This document shows positions 1 through 9,795 of a stretch of 34,720 nucleotides of DNA, in pieces. Every line of letters begins with the position of its first letter. Positions within the stretch are counted from its first letter, which is position 1. This stretch comes from Bacteroidota bacterium (GTDB lineage: Bacteria > Bacteroidota > Bacteroidia > Bacteroidales > VadinHA17): the NCBI GenBank assembly GCA_029564935.1, contig JAKQPD010000419.1:1-34720 (forward strand), read 5' to 3'. Both the position numbers and the translations under genes were made by a program. The notes under the pieces were generated by a model that worked only from the letters and a program-made list of their open reading frames with translations, was not told the DNA's origin and did no database searches.

Positions 1-255
1 GATATAGGAAGCTATCATGTTTCCGATCCATATTCTGAAATTGCTGATAATGCAAAATATGCAATCTCCTGGCAGCTCAAGGAAAAGGTCTTCATTAATG
101 AGGAACAGGTTGATACTGATTATTCGAAAATAAGAGATATAGTAAAACAATGTGGTTATAAGGGATATCTGCCCATCGAAACCCTAGGCGAAGGAGATCC
201 GGCTCTGAAAGTCCGTACACTATTCAATAAGGTTACTTTGTTACTGAATTCCTGA
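1..255 (+). CDS. Sugar phosphate isomerase/epimerase, C-terminal fragment
   Basis: An open frame enters from the left edge and ends at a TGA at 253-255, giving 84 residues. The fragment reads like the last helices and strands of the xylose-isomerase-like TIM barrel (AP endonuclease 2 superfamily). It has a DIGSYHVSDPYSEIA segment, a WQLKEKVF segment and a late GYLPIETLGEGDPALKV stretch, typical of the final beta strand with its metal- or substrate-binding Glu. Members isomerise or epimerise sugars or keto sugars, often beside Gfo/Idh/MocA oxidoreductases. The substrate cannot be told from this piece. It is convergent with the next gene and separated from it by a hairpin at 357-385. Confidence 0.7.
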   Translation, partial: DIGSYHVSDPYSEIADNAKYAISWQLKEKVFINEEQVDTDYSKIRDIVKQCGYKGYLPIETLGEGDPALKVRTLFNKVTLLLNS

Positions 256-356
256 ATAATCCTGAATGGTATAATACCATGAAGAAGTAATATATACGCT
301 CTGAAGCCTGCTATTTCTTCCTTATAACTGTTACCAAAAGAGTTTTGGAGACAAAA

Positions 357-385
357 GTTTCCCCTCCTTCAAAAGGAGGGGAAAC
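357..385. terminator. Bidirectional hairpin terminator between convergent genes
   Basis: A perfect 13-bp stem (357-369 with 373-385) has a 3-nt loop. It has GC-rich cores and is flanked by A/T runs on both sides, so it could terminate both the left-edge gene and the minus-strand gene ending at 389. The stem sequence closely resembles the right-hand hairpin of the dispersed element at 34387-34712 (see findings). Confidence 0.65.
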
Positions 386-388
386 GAT

Positions 389-3300
389 TTACGCCTCGAC
401 TTCCACCGCCACCGCCGCCATCGAAGCCGCGTACTCCTTCACCTGGAACGCAAATGCCTGAAGCCTTGTGTCGAGTGAAACAGTATCCTGCCCGTCGTAT
501 GCAAGATTTATGAACGGGATATTATTATGATCCTTCCTGAATGAATCGCTTACTGCTGAAACCAGCGTACCAGGCATACAGGTAAATGGCAGTATTGCAG
601 CCAGTCCTGACACACCTCTCTTTGTGAGCGCAACGGATGTCCCCATTGCTATTGGCGGATCACCGTCATAATACTGGTCGACATATGTATTGCAGAGATT
701 AAGCATATCATGGAGCGATACATCCTTCTGATGATCAGTGAATTTCTTGATATTCTTCAGGAGGGAACCGGCAATTACATCCTGTCCGAATCCCTGTATT
801 TTGGATTTGATGATCCCTTTGGTATCTCTTTTCCATTTACTATCACGGGTAAAACGGTGAGTGGAATAATAGATCCACTCCGAGAACGGACCAATAACCA
901 CCTCCAGACCCAGATCCTCTAGACGGTTGGCAATGTTCCCGTTACAACCGGCATTATCGCGCATATAAATTTCACCAATGACAGCAACAACCGGTTTACG
1001 CACACTCTTCTCAACAGGTATTGCAAGGAACTCACGGGTTATTTCTGAAAGCAGCTTGTGTAATCCTTTGGTTCCCTTTTCAATACATATTTCAAGCCTT
1101 TTAAGGGATTTCTCATACAGACGATCTGCATCTCCTTTATTTATCTCATACGGTCTGGTTTCCCTGTAGATCTTTCTCAGGAAATCCGCCACAATAAATC
1201 CCTTCCATGCATTTATCCTGAATTTCTGCCCGTGTTCCCCCGCTAAATCCTCATATGATGTATCATTGGAGGGTGTTATTATTTCAGCATCCTTATACCC
1301 AAGCCTGTCAAAAAGTATCCTGTGAAAATGGTTATACTGACCGAATCTGCATGGGCCGTTATGATCGGGCATAAAGAAGCTCATCTTAGAAGGATCTGCT
1401 CCCGGTTCCTGAAGTTTCTTTACAAAACTGCCGGTTACACATATCATCGGGAAACACTCCTTGGAGGATGTGTACTTACGTCCGATGGCAATATCTTCAT
1501 CTGTCTGCTTGGGAAGTACTTCAGATTGCACACCTATACTCCGTGTAGCTGCAGCCAGAAGGTAAGCTCCGTCGTTCATATAGGGGAAATACAACACCCT
1601 GTCTTTCGGAGGAGAAGGCGGACTTGGTCTGGGCCTGAATATTTCAACATTTCTTTTTTCGTTCTGTTCGGAACCTTTCAGGCTGTCGAGGAATGCTTCG
1701 ATACGTGTGACCATACCCGCATCTGCGGAATGTTCATCAACTTCAAGATGAAGGAAAGGCTTGCCTTTCAGTTCTTCGGTAACATAATGCCATATAAATG
1801 AATCGGGTCCGCACCTGAAATTGCTCAGATAAACTGCATAAAGACCATCTGTCTGCGCCACATGCTGGGCGGCAGCAATGATCTTCTGGCCATTGGGCCA
1901 GTACATATTCCTGTAATTCTTAAAGATATTATATGGTGTAAGATCGAGCATATCCACGGGGATAGGCATAACATTCTGTGCGATAAGCTTTTCGACAAGT
2001 CCCAGGTTCAGATGCGGATCTGTACTGTTATATGGTTTTCCGAGAAGAACGACCGGACGGCAGTTCTTCGGGATATTATTGAAAACATTCTTTCCGTAAT
2101 CGACAAGTCGTTTTTCAAACATTGTCTGGATGTTATCAGCATAATAAACAGCTTCCCTGATCTGTTTCCTGCTTATCCCGAATTTCTGGCTGAAATATGC
2201 CATCATCTCTTTCACAAGGGCGCTTTCAAAGAACCTGAAATGAAGAGTGGGAACCAGAAGCTTTGATTCGTCGATCTTGCCCCTGAGTGCTGCCTTAATC
2301 ATGAAGGGGTAGGTCTGTACCCATGGACAGTTACAGTTGAATGTTTTCTCATAGCCGCGGAATTTTGCGTTAACTATGAATGGCAGGAAGATATAATCGA
2401 CATTTTTTTCGATGAGGTCAATTACGTGCCCGTGCATAAGTTCGACCGGGAGGCAGGTTTCGGTGGTGATTGTTTCGATGGACTGGGTCATCAGCGCTTT
2501 ATCTGATTCTCTGGAAATGACCACCTGAAATCCGATCTGCTCGAAGAAGTGCCTCCAGAAGGGGAACTGCTGGTAGAATACCATCAGGGCACGGGGTATT
2601 CCTATAGTGGGTTTTGTTCTGGGTTCATTCTCATTATATCCCTCCATCAGCATTTCGGTCCTTATTGTAAAGAGATTAGGGATATTATTGGCGACTTTCT
2701 TCCGTCCGTCAGTCTCATATTTCTCGCATCTTCCTCCGTAGAACAGGGACTTCTGCTCACCTGCGATCTTTACCCGTCTGATCTCGCAATGGTTTGTACA
2801 TGCCTGGCAAGTAAACCTGCTGTTATCGTATGTGGCATTCCTTATCCCGAAGCCCTTGAAAGTCGTCTTTTGTTCAGGTTTCATCGCCCTCTGTGCCAGA
2901 ATAGCGGCGCCGATAGCTCCGGTAACATCGAAATGAGGAGGAATAGTAATTTTCTTTCCGGTTACATATTCGAAAGCGGCAACAACGGCTTTGTTATTCG
3001 TGACTCCTCCCTGGAAGAATATTTTATTTCCAACCCTCCGGTCTGCAACAACTTTCTGCAGGTAATTGTAAACTATCGAATATGCAAGTCCGCCGACAAG
3101 ATTATCATTTCTGGCGCCTTTTTGCATGAATGAATTCAGATCCGATTCCATGAAAACCGTACACCTGTCGCCCAGCTTAACCGGATTCTCCGAGTCGAGT
3201 GCCATTTTCCCGAATTCCCCGACAATGTTTATATTCAGTTTTTCAGCCTGTTCTTCAAGGAATGATCCGGTACCGGCAGCACAAACCTTGTTCATTTCAA

Positions 3301-4651
3301 AATCGGTAACAACGCCGTTTTCTATGCTTATGTATTTTGAATCCTGTCCGCCGATTTCAAATATTGTATCAACGGTAGGATCATAATCGATAGCTGCGGT
3401 AGCCTGTGCTGTTATCTCATTCTGGATCGTATCGGCTCCGATGAAATCCCCCGTTAAATAGCGGCCCGAGCCTGTGGTTCCGGCGCCGATGACCTCAACA
3501 GCTTCACCCACTTCATCATAGATCTCTGTTAAACCTTTCTGGATAGCTTCAAGGGGTTTGCCGGCAGTGGGAAGGTATCTGCGGGATATTACATTATGAT
3601 CTTTATCGATAAGAACAACATTGGTACTCAGTGAGCCCACATCTATTCCCAGATAGACCGGAAGTCTCTCATTTCCGTTCTTTTTAAAATTGACTGCCTT
3701 ATCATATACTGCTTCGGATTCCTTTAATTTCGGAAGGCTGGCAAAGGCCGAGGTGGTATCTGAAAGGTATTTCTCAAGATTACCGAGTCCGGGGAAGCTG
3801 TTCATTTCAAGTTTATTTGAATGAGCATACATAACGGCTCCGATAGCTCCCATAGATGCATGATATTGCGGGATGATAAGTTCATCCTCTTTCAGTTCCA
3901 GCACTTCTCTGAAGGCTCTTATCATTCCTATATTTGCTGCAACTCCACCGGAAAAGATGACCGGTTTATTGAATTCCTTGCTTTTCCCCACGTTGCTTCG
4001 GAAATTCCTTGCAAGGGCGAAGCATAATCCTGCAACAATATCGTGAAGCGGAGTGGCTATCTGCTGGTGGTGTATCATATCGCTCTTGGCGAAAACACTG
4101 CAACGGCCTGCGATTCTGGGAGGATTTTCAGATCTGAGAGCCATCTCCCCGAATTCTTTTTCAATGGGTACACCTATCCTGCGTGCCTGCTGATCAAGAA
4201 ATGATCCGGTACCTGCTGCGCAGATGCTGTTCATCTCGAAATCGACAAGTTTTGACGGACCACCCGCAGGATCTTTCTCAAGTATAATAAGCTTTGAATC
4301 TTCTCCTCCGATCTCGATAACAGTCTTTACTTCGGGATAAAGCCTGCCGCAGGATGTGGCCTGTGCAATTATCTCATTTACAAAAACACCTCCGATGAGT
4401 TCTGTTGCCAGCTTCCCTCCGGTACCGGTTATTGCAATGCCGCTTAGCGATCCTGCAGGATACTTTTCAGAAAGTGATTTAAGCCGTTCATTAAGAACAT
4501 GAAAGGGTTTACCATGAACATAATCATAGTAATTTTCAACTACATTGTATTTTTCATCAAGCAGTACCGTATTCAGCGAAACAGATCCGATATCCAACCC
4601 CAGCATTATTTTCCGTCCATCCGTACTGAAATGTTTAGAATTATTTGCCAT
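389..4651 (-). CDS. Double BadF/HgdC-type acyl-CoA dehydratase activase fused to DUF2229 and a dehydratase-like region
   Basis: This 1420-residue protein carries two complete ASKHA ATPase activator modules. Module 1 (about 15-280) has phosphate-binding DIGSVS, IGGEDSK and the cluster cysteines C144 (CAAGTG) and C184 (GRCSVF). Module 2 (about 332-590) has DVGSLST, IGGQDSK, C457 and C497. A CxxCxxxC cysteine group (C615, C618, C622) follows, then a DUF2229-type domain from about 680 and a region resembling the D component of 2-hydroxyacyl-CoA dehydratases. In characterised relatives such as HgdC a homodimer bridges one [4Fe-4S] cluster and uses ATP to drive a low-potential electron into a dehydratase. 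The fused two-module layout suggests an intramolecular pair of activators. The electron acceptor and substrate are unknown, and no separate HgdA/HgdB genes are in the window. The ferredoxin-like gene 202 bp upstream is a plausible electron donor. Confidence 0.85.
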   Translation of the reverse strand: MANNSKHFSTDGRKIMLGLDIGSVSLNTVLLDEKYNVVENYYDYVHGKPFHVLNERLKSLSEKYPAGSLSGIAITGTGGKLATELIGGVFVNEIIAQATSCGRLYPEVKTVIEIGGEDSKLIILEKDPAGGPSKLVDFEMNSICAAGTGSFLDQQARRIGVPIEKEFGEMALRSENPPRIAGRCSVFAKSDMIHHQQIATPLHDIVAGLCFALARNFRSNVGKSKEFNKPVIFSGGVAANIGMIRAFREVLELKEDELIIPQYHASMGAIGAVMYAHSNKLEMNSFPGLGNLEKYLSDTTSAFASLPKLKESEAVYDKAVNFKKNGNERLPVYLGIDVGSLSTNVVLIDKDHNVISRRYLPTAGKPLEAIQKGLTEIYDEVGEAVEVIGAGTTGSGRYLTGDFIGADTIQNEITAQATAAIDYDPTVDTIFEIGGQDSKYISIENGVVTDFEMNKVCAAGTGSFLEEQAEKLNINIVGEFGKMALDSENPVKLGDRCTVFMESDLNSFMQKGARNDNLVGGLAYSIVYNYLQKVVADRRVGNKIFFQGGVTNNKAVVAAFEYVTGKKITIPPHFDVTGAIGAAILAQRAMKPEQKTTFKGFGIRNATYDNSRFTCQACTNHCEIRRVKIAGEQKSLFYGGRCEKYETDGRKKVANNIPNLFTIRTEMLMEGYNENEPRTKPTIGIPRALMVFYQQFPFWRHFFEQIGFQVVISRESDKALMTQSIETITTETCLPVELMHGHVIDLIEKNVDYIFLPFIVNAKFRGYEKTFNCNCPWVQTYPFMIKAALRGKIDESKLLVPTLHFRFFESALVKEMMAYFSQKFGISRKQIREAVYYADNIQTMFEKRLVDYGKNVFNNIPKNCRPVVLLGKPYNSTDPHLNLGLVEKLIAQNVMPIPVDMLDLTPYNIFKNYRNMYWPNGQKIIAAAQHVAQTDGLYAVYLSNFRCGPDSFIWHYVTEELKGKPFLHLEVDEHSADAGMVTRIEAFLDSLKGSEQNEKRNVEIFRPRPSPPSPPKDRVLYFPYMNDGAYLLAAATRSIGVQSEVLPKQTDEDIAIGRKYTSSKECFPMICVTGSFVKKLQEPGADPSKMSFFMPDHNGPCRFGQYNHFHRILFDRLGYKDAEIITPSNDTSYEDLAGEHGQKFRINAWKGFIVADFLRKIYRETRPYEINKGDADRLYEKSLKRLEICIEKGTKGLHKLLSEITREFLAIPVEKSVRKPVVAVIGEIYMRDNAGCNGNIANRLEDLGLEVVIGPFSEWIYYSTHRFTRDSKWKRDTKGIIKSKIQGFGQDVIAGSLLKNIKKFTDHQKDVSLHDMLNLCNTYVDQYYDGDPPIAMGTSVALTKRGVSGLAAILPFTCMPGTLVSAVSDSFRKDHNNIPFINLAYDGQDTVSLDTRLQAFAFQVKEYAASMAAVAVEVEA

Positions 4652-4853
4652 AATCCGCTTTTTATTAATTGTTTAACCCCTGAATAACCTAAAATACAAT
4701 TGTAAAAAAATGAAGGTTTAAATATATGCTTTTCTTTCTTTCTTATCCAGAGGCATCGTCAAATTCCTGATCATTATCATATTAAATACCTTCATTGGTA
4801 TAAGCATTTAGACTGATTAACAGAAATTTTTTACCACACCCATGAATAAAAAT

Positions 4854-5765
4854 CTAAATCCATTCTTCATTTAGAATCTCCCCCGAAATACCAACTATCA
4901 TTTGTTTTACAGGGACTTTTATTGCAGCTGCTGCTGACGCTGCTTTTATCATCTGCAATAGTCCCCCGCAGCACGGTACCTCCATCATCATTACAGTTAT
5001 CGTGTTGACTCTGGCAATGTCGATGAGGGCTTTCAGCTTTTCTACATAGATTTCAGTATTTCTGTCAAGTTTAGGGCAGGCGATCACAAGTGATTTACCC
5101 TTCAGGAACCTGCTGTGGAAAGACCCGGTTGAATAAGCTACACAATCTGCAGCTGCAAGAAGGTCTGCTCCCTGGAAATATGAAGCATTGGGATTGATCA
5201 GATGCATCTGAACAGGCCAGTGACGTAGCTCGGATTGTGAGGTTTCGCCGTAGATACCCGTTGTCGCAGCTGTCGGTTTTTCCAGAACCCTCTCTTTTGA
5301 TCCTGGACAACCGCTGCTTTTGTGAGCTTGTGAATGTGAGTGTTGATGTTGCACCACAGGTTCCTCTTCTTTACGGCCGCTGTTATGTACCTCTTCAAGA
5401 AGCGCATCCATATCAAAGCCAAGCCCTGTCCTGTTTTGCTTCAGGTATCCGACCCCTTCCTTCAGATAACCTGTTTCGCCATGATCCTTAAGATGTTTCA
5501 GATGTGCGGCAATTGTGTTCCTTCCCTTACTTACCATCTGTTCAATAACCCTGACCTCATCATATGGTTCTGCTTCCCTTTTTTCGATAGTAATGGCTCC
5601 CTCGGGACAATATCCGATGCAGGCGCCCAGTCCGTCGCACATCAGTTCGCTTACAAGCCTTACTTTACCGTCAATAACCTGAAGAGCTCCCTCATGACAG
5701 TTGGGAACACATAATCCGCAACCAGTACAGAGTTCTTCATTTATTTTTAAAATATCTCTTATCAT
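4854..5765 (-). CDS. Ferredoxin-like protein with two 4Fe-4S motifs and a Cys-rich C-terminal domain
   Basis: This 303-residue cytoplasmic protein starts with a ferredoxin domain. Cluster 1 cysteines are C13, C16, C19 and C23. The second motif has C43, C49 and C53 in the spacing CDGLGACIGYCP, so it lacks one cysteine of the canonical CxxCxxCxxxCP. A linker rich in His follows (HQHSHSQAH, about 140-150). The C-terminal part contains CPKLD and a PCCGG motif that may bind another metal or cluster. It lies upstream of, and in the same direction as, the fused activase, so an electron-transfer partnership is a reasonable inference from position. I recognise it as a 4Fe-4S binding protein but know no assigned reaction for this architecture. 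Confidence 0.75.
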   Translation of the reverse strand: MIRDILKINEELCTGCGLCVPNCHEGALQVIDGKVRLVSELMCDGLGACIGYCPEGAITIEKREAEPYDEVRVIEQMVSKGRNTIAAHLKHLKDHGETGYLKEGVGYLKQNRTGLGFDMDALLEEVHNSGRKEEEPVVQHQHSHSQAHKSSGCPGSKERVLEKPTAATTGIYGETSQSELRHWPVQMHLINPNASYFQGADLLAAADCVAYSTGSFHSRFLKGKSLVIACPKLDRNTEIYVEKLKALIDIARVNTITVMMMEVPCCGGLLQMIKAASAAAAIKVPVKQMIVGISGEILNEEWI

Positions 5766-5827
5766 GTGCGCAATCTTATGAAATTCTGTTTATACTCCCT
5801 GCGAAAGTGATAATTGTCATTTTCATC

Positions 5828-7333
5828 TCAGAAGGCGAGGGATGTATCGTTTGCCATCGCCGTAAGAGCAATATAAATCATCCTTGCAGCATCCTGCATA
5901 ATATCTATTGTCACTGCATCAGGGTCATCTCCGGGAAGGTGATACCAGACTTTTTTATAAGCTCCTGTAGTACCGATTGACATTGTCCGGTACCCAATGG
6001 AGCTGAAATTAAAAGAATCGCTTCTCGGGCGGCCGTAATACTGCATTGGTTCAGGTGCAGATCCACGGAACGGACGATGGATATACGAGGCATTAGCATC
6101 CTCAAAATACTTCAGCAGGTTTTTATATGGAGAAGAAGCGTTGACAGATAATCCTGTACCGTTACCCACCATATCAAGATTGATAAATGTAACTGTCTTT
6201 TCTTTTGGAAGTACCGGATTATTTGCATATAACCTGCTGCCGATCAATCCATTTTCCTCACCTCCGAACAAAACAAATACCACAGATCTTTTTAGCTGTA
6301 TCCCCGACCTGGCCATGGCCTTTGCGGCTCCCATAATATTAACAACACCGCTTGCATTATCGAGAGCTCCGTTAACAATTTTACCGGCCTGGCCGACAGC
6401 ATCAAGATGTGCACCTATAATTATCGATTCGTTTTTCAGAACTGGATCTGTTCCCTCAATGATCCCTACAACATTACATGCTTTCCCATCAGGTACACGG
6501 GTTGTATTTGCCTTTATTGTCATCACTTTCTTTGTGTTGAAAGAGGCTGGTTTGAAGGTCTTCCTCATCTGCGATAACAGGGTCTGGTTATCGGTCTTTA
6601 GTCCGGCAAAAATATCCGACAGAGGTTCCGGTCCGATACCTGCTACAATTATTGAAGGATCATATGAGATATTTGGATTGGCTGATGCTCCATCAATATA
6701 TAAAAATCCCGAAGCTCCGTGCTTTACTGCATTTTCAAGCTTGTACTGGTGATAGCAGTATTTGACCCATTTCTGGTATTCGGGATTCCGGGGATCAGTA
6801 TGGGGTACATCACGGTTTACGAGGACTATCTTTCCCTTAACATCAATCCCCTTATAATCGTCATAGTTCAGTTCAGGAGCAGTTACACCGAAACCTGCGA
6901 AAACAACTTCCGCAGATATCTCACCGTTTCCCGAATTCATACCCGGGTAATATTCATCGGGATAGGTGTAATTCTTGATAATTGAAGAACCGTCAGCAAG
7001 AGTGATCTTCATTGACAGGCTTCCGATATCGTTCACAACAGTATAAGGATGGTCGAACCATTGGAAAAAGCTTCCATCGTTACCTGCCGGTTTAATACCC
7101 CATTCCCTGAACATTCCGGCAACCCATTCGGCTGATGCCATATATCCCGGAGTACCTGTCAGCCTGCCTTTGTATTCCGGAGAACATAACTTTTCAACCC
7201 AGCTCATCATTTCTTCACTGGTTATCCGATGAAACTGTTCAAGAAGTTTAGTTTCAGCGTTGTCCTGTGAAAAGGTTTGAGCAGTACATGAATAAAGTAC
7301 GGCTATAATAATAAAGGATGAAATTTTTCTCAT
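5828..7333 (-). CDS. Secreted or lipid-anchored M28 family metallopeptidase
   Basis: This 501-residue exported peptidase has an N-terminal signal segment that ends near LYSC, possibly a lipobox with C16; cleavage after the following FSQ by signal peptidase I is the alternative. Residues about 130-260 correspond to a PA-like insert. The M28 zinc aminopeptidase core follows, with ligands and catalytic residues in order: H309 and D311 (GAHLDAVG), D325 (LDNASG), the EE pair 359-360, D387 and H465 (WYHLPGDD). Family members release N-terminal amino acids or dipeptides using two Zn ions, here in the periplasm or at the cell surface. It lies 62 bp upstream of the ferredoxin gene on the same strand, and the M3 peptidase gene is immediately upstream on that strand. 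Confidence 0.88.
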   Translation of the reverse strand: MRKISSFIIIAVLYSCTAQTFSQDNAETKLLEQFHRITSEEMMSWVEKLCSPEYKGRLTGTPGYMASAEWVAGMFREWGIKPAGNDGSFFQWFDHPYTVVNDIGSLSMKITLADGSSIIKNYTYPDEYYPGMNSGNGEISAEVVFAGFGVTAPELNYDDYKGIDVKGKIVLVNRDVPHTDPRNPEYQKWVKYCYHQYKLENAVKHGASGFLYIDGASANPNISYDPSIIVAGIGPEPLSDIFAGLKTDNQTLLSQMRKTFKPASFNTKKVMTIKANTTRVPDGKACNVVGIIEGTDPVLKNESIIIGAHLDAVGQAGKIVNGALDNASGVVNIMGAAKAMARSGIQLKRSVVFVLFGGEENGLIGSRLYANNPVLPKEKTVTFINLDMVGNGTGLSVNASSPYKNLLKYFEDANASYIHRPFRGSAPEPMQYYGRPRSDSFNFSSIGYRTMSIGTTGAYKKVWYHLPGDDPDAVTIDIMQDAARMIYIALTAMANDTSLAF

Positions 7334-7590
7334 TTCGGGAATATAAATTATTCATTTTACCACATAGTGTGCAACCTTAGAGAACTCAGGAACATCAGCT
7401 ATAATAGCTCCTGCCCTTCTTGCCACCCCTTGCCCCCAGGGGGGTGCTCAGACTCAAAAGTCCTGCCGAAGCGACAGCGCAGGCAGGGATTTAGGGGTGA
7501 GTTATATAGTAGGATCACAAAGGTTATCACAAAGGAACATAAAGGAGTACAAGGAGTTAAGTATTCTTATAAAATAAACGGCTTATAAAC
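7334..7590. repeat. Intergenic region with a GC-rich palindromic repeat
   Basis: This gap between two minus-strand peptidase genes holds no convincing gene. About 7424-7500 carries C-runs and G-runs ending in GGGATTTAGGGGTGA, the same motif seen at 10149-10178 and 11244-11340, and a small CCTGCC/GGCAGG stem at 7462-7487. From 7513 to 7556 there are degenerate CACAAAGG-type repeats. Confidence 0.55.
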
Positions 7591-9705
7591 TTATTGTACA
7601 GTCTTCAGTCCCCTGTTGATCAGAAGGGCATCTATTCCGGGCTCTTTACCTCTGAAGGCCACATACATCTTCACAGGATCCCTTGTGCCGCCCTTTGAGA
7701 GTATTTCGTTCTCAAATTTCGAAGCGACTTCCCTGTTGAATATGTCTCCGGTCTCCTTAAATGCCTGGAATGCATCAGCATCAAGCATTTCGCTCCAGTA
7801 ATAGCTGTAATATCCTGCTGCATAACCTCCCGACATGGAATGGTTGAAATAAGTCGTTCTGTATCTTGGCTTTATTTCAGGTATTAATCCGTATTTGTCA
7901 AGTACCTGTTTCTCATATTCCCTGATATCAAGGGTTGCTGGTTCTTTGAGGCTGTGATATTCCATATCCAGCAGGGCAGCTGCCAGAAATTCAACTGTCT
8001 CAAAGCCGGTATTGAATTTACCTGCTTTATCAAGTTTTTCTACAAGATCAGCCGGAATTACTTCTCCGGTCTGGTAATGTTTAGCATATACTTTCAGTAC
8101 TTCAGGTTCGAATACCCAGTGTTCCATTATCTGTGAAGGGAGCTCAACGAAATCGCGCGGAACAGATGTTCCTGATACACCGGGATATGTTGAATTTGAT
8201 AGAAGCTGGTGCAGGGCATGTCCGAATTCGTGGAACAATGTTTCAGCCTCATATGCTGTGAGAAGAGAGGGCTTGTCTCCCGTAGGAGGGGTTGAGTTGG
8301 TGACCATGGTAACGACCGGGGTGATCATTTTCCCTTTGATATCGCGGCTCTGCCCCCTGTAAGCGCCACACCATGCACCTCCCCGTTTCGACTGACGGGG
8401 ATAATTATCAATCATCAGTATTCCCACATGCTTCCCGTCACGCTTTACTTCAAATGTTTTTACATCGGGATGATATTTCGGGATATCATTTCTTACACTG
8501 AAATCAAGCCTGTAAAGCCTGTTGGCGACATAGAACATTCCCTCAATAACATTATCAAGCTTGAAATAAGGCCGGGTCGATTCATCATCCAGGTCATATT
8601 TTTCTTTTTTGATCTTTTCGGTATAATACCACCAGTCCCATGGAGCAAGTTTGAACTTGCCTCCTTCCCGGTTTATTATCTCCTGCTGTGCTGCAGCTTC
8701 TGCTTTTGCAACAGGAAGCGCTGCATCCCAGATCTCTCCGAGAAAATCAAAAACTCTTCCGGGTGTCTTGGCCATGTTCCTTTCAAGAGCAAAATCAGCA
8801 TAACTGTCATACCCGAGAAGCTTTGATCTTTCTACTCTCAGATTCACTATCCTGCTGCAGATCTCCTTGTTATCCCTGGAATTGTCATTATCGCCTTTCA
8901 TGAAATATGCTGTGAAAAGCTTTTCTCTCAGATCACGTTTTGTAGAATATTTCAGAAAAGGCTCCATTATGGGGTACTGGATCGTAAACACCCATTTCCC
9001 GTCGAGACCCATTCCTTTCGCCATGGCTGCTGACTGAGCTATTACTCCTTCGGGAAGCCCGTCGAGATCTTCTTTTTTATCAATAATGAGTTTGAAATCA
9101 TTGGTTTCGGCCAGGAGATTCTGACCGAATTTAACTGTAAGAAGCGAAAGCTCCCCGTTTATTTTCCTCAGCTTGTCCTTATCTTCAGGAGATAAGGCAG
9201 CACCACTTCTGACAAAACTTTTATAGGTATCATCAAGTACTTTTTCCTCCTCCTCAGTCAGATTCAATTTATCCATATTCTCATATACCGACTTGATCCG
9301 CTGAAAGAGACTGTCATTGAGACTGATATCGTCCCTGTGCTTTGAGGAAAGGGGAGCAACTTCCATATTAATTGCCTGAAGTGAGTCATTTGTATTGGCT
9401 GAATTTAGGCTTCCGAAAACCCTGCTGACTTTCGTAAGAAGTTGCCCGCTATACTCCAGCGCTTTTATTGTATTATCAAACGTTGGTTTTTTGGGGTTGT
9501 TTATTATTTCCCTGATCTCATTCTTCTGCTCTTCAAAAGCTTTTAGATAAGCCGGCATGAAATGAGCTGCTTTTATCTGATCGAAGGGAGGTACCTCAAA
9601 GGGAGTATCCCATTCATTTAAAAACGGATTGTCACTCTTCATTTCTTTTTTACATCCTGTGATTAAAAAGATCCCTGCTGCCAGGACCAGAAATAACTTC
9701 TTCAT
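7591..9705 (-). CDS. dcp: M3 family peptidyl-dipeptidase (Dcp) lipoprotein
   Basis: This protein has 704 residues when started at the ATG at 9705. That start is chosen because it begins the signal peptide (KKLFLVLAAGIFLITGC, lipobox ITGC with C18); an in-frame ATG 33 bp upstream would add 11 charged residues before it. The protein is typical for M3 dipeptidyl carboxypeptidases: a long helical N-terminal half, then HEFGH (about H492, E493, H496) with the third zinc ligand probably Glu in DFVELPSQ. Dcp removes C-terminal dipeptides from oligopeptides, so this lipid-anchored form would trim peptides in the periplasm. With the M28 peptidase just downstream it forms a peptide-degrading pair. A TAnnTTTG element lies about 70 bp upstream. 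Confidence 0.9.
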   Translation of the reverse strand: MKKLFLVLAAGIFLITGCKKEMKSDNPFLNEWDTPFEVPPFDQIKAAHFMPAYLKAFEEQKNEIREIINNPKKPTFDNTIKALEYSGQLLTKVSRVFGSLNSANTNDSLQAINMEVAPLSSKHRDDISLNDSLFQRIKSVYENMDKLNLTEEEEKVLDDTYKSFVRSGAALSPEDKDKLRKINGELSLLTVKFGQNLLAETNDFKLIIDKKEDLDGLPEGVIAQSAAMAKGMGLDGKWVFTIQYPIMEPFLKYSTKRDLREKLFTAYFMKGDNDNSRDNKEICSRIVNLRVERSKLLGYDSYADFALERNMAKTPGRVFDFLGEIWDAALPVAKAEAAAQQEIINREGGKFKLAPWDWWYYTEKIKKEKYDLDDESTRPYFKLDNVIEGMFYVANRLYRLDFSVRNDIPKYHPDVKTFEVKRDGKHVGILMIDNYPRQSKRGGAWCGAYRGQSRDIKGKMITPVVTMVTNSTPPTGDKPSLLTAYEAETLFHEFGHALHQLLSNSTYPGVSGTSVPRDFVELPSQIMEHWVFEPEVLKVYAKHYQTGEVIPADLVEKLDKAGKFNTGFETVEFLAAALLDMEYHSLKEPATLDIREYEKQVLDKYGLIPEIKPRYRTTYFNHSMSGGYAAGYYSYYWSEMLDADAFQAFKETGDIFNREVASKFENEILSKGGTRDPVKMYVAFRGKEPGIDALLINRGLKTVQ

Positions 9706-9774
9706 GATTTTCTTGGGATTTAAGTTTTTCGGTCGCAAAATACAAAAAGGATTTCATGATAAAAACTGAACTGT

Positions 9775-9782
9775 CAAATATA
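9775..9782 (-). promoter_or_regulatory. Candidate Bacteroidota -7 element for dcp
   Basis: Read on the minus strand this is TATATTTG, an exact match to TAnnTTTG, about 70 bp before the dcp start and downstream of the 9806-9831 terminator. No clear TTTG at -33 is visible, so the call rests on the -7 box and position alone. Confidence 0.4.
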
Positions 9783-9795
9783 TTATACATGATGT

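Noticed and set aside
7367-7588. Plus-strand open frame of 73 codons
   Set aside because: It consists of GC-rich palindrome and CACAAAGG-type repeats; its composition is unlike its neighbours.
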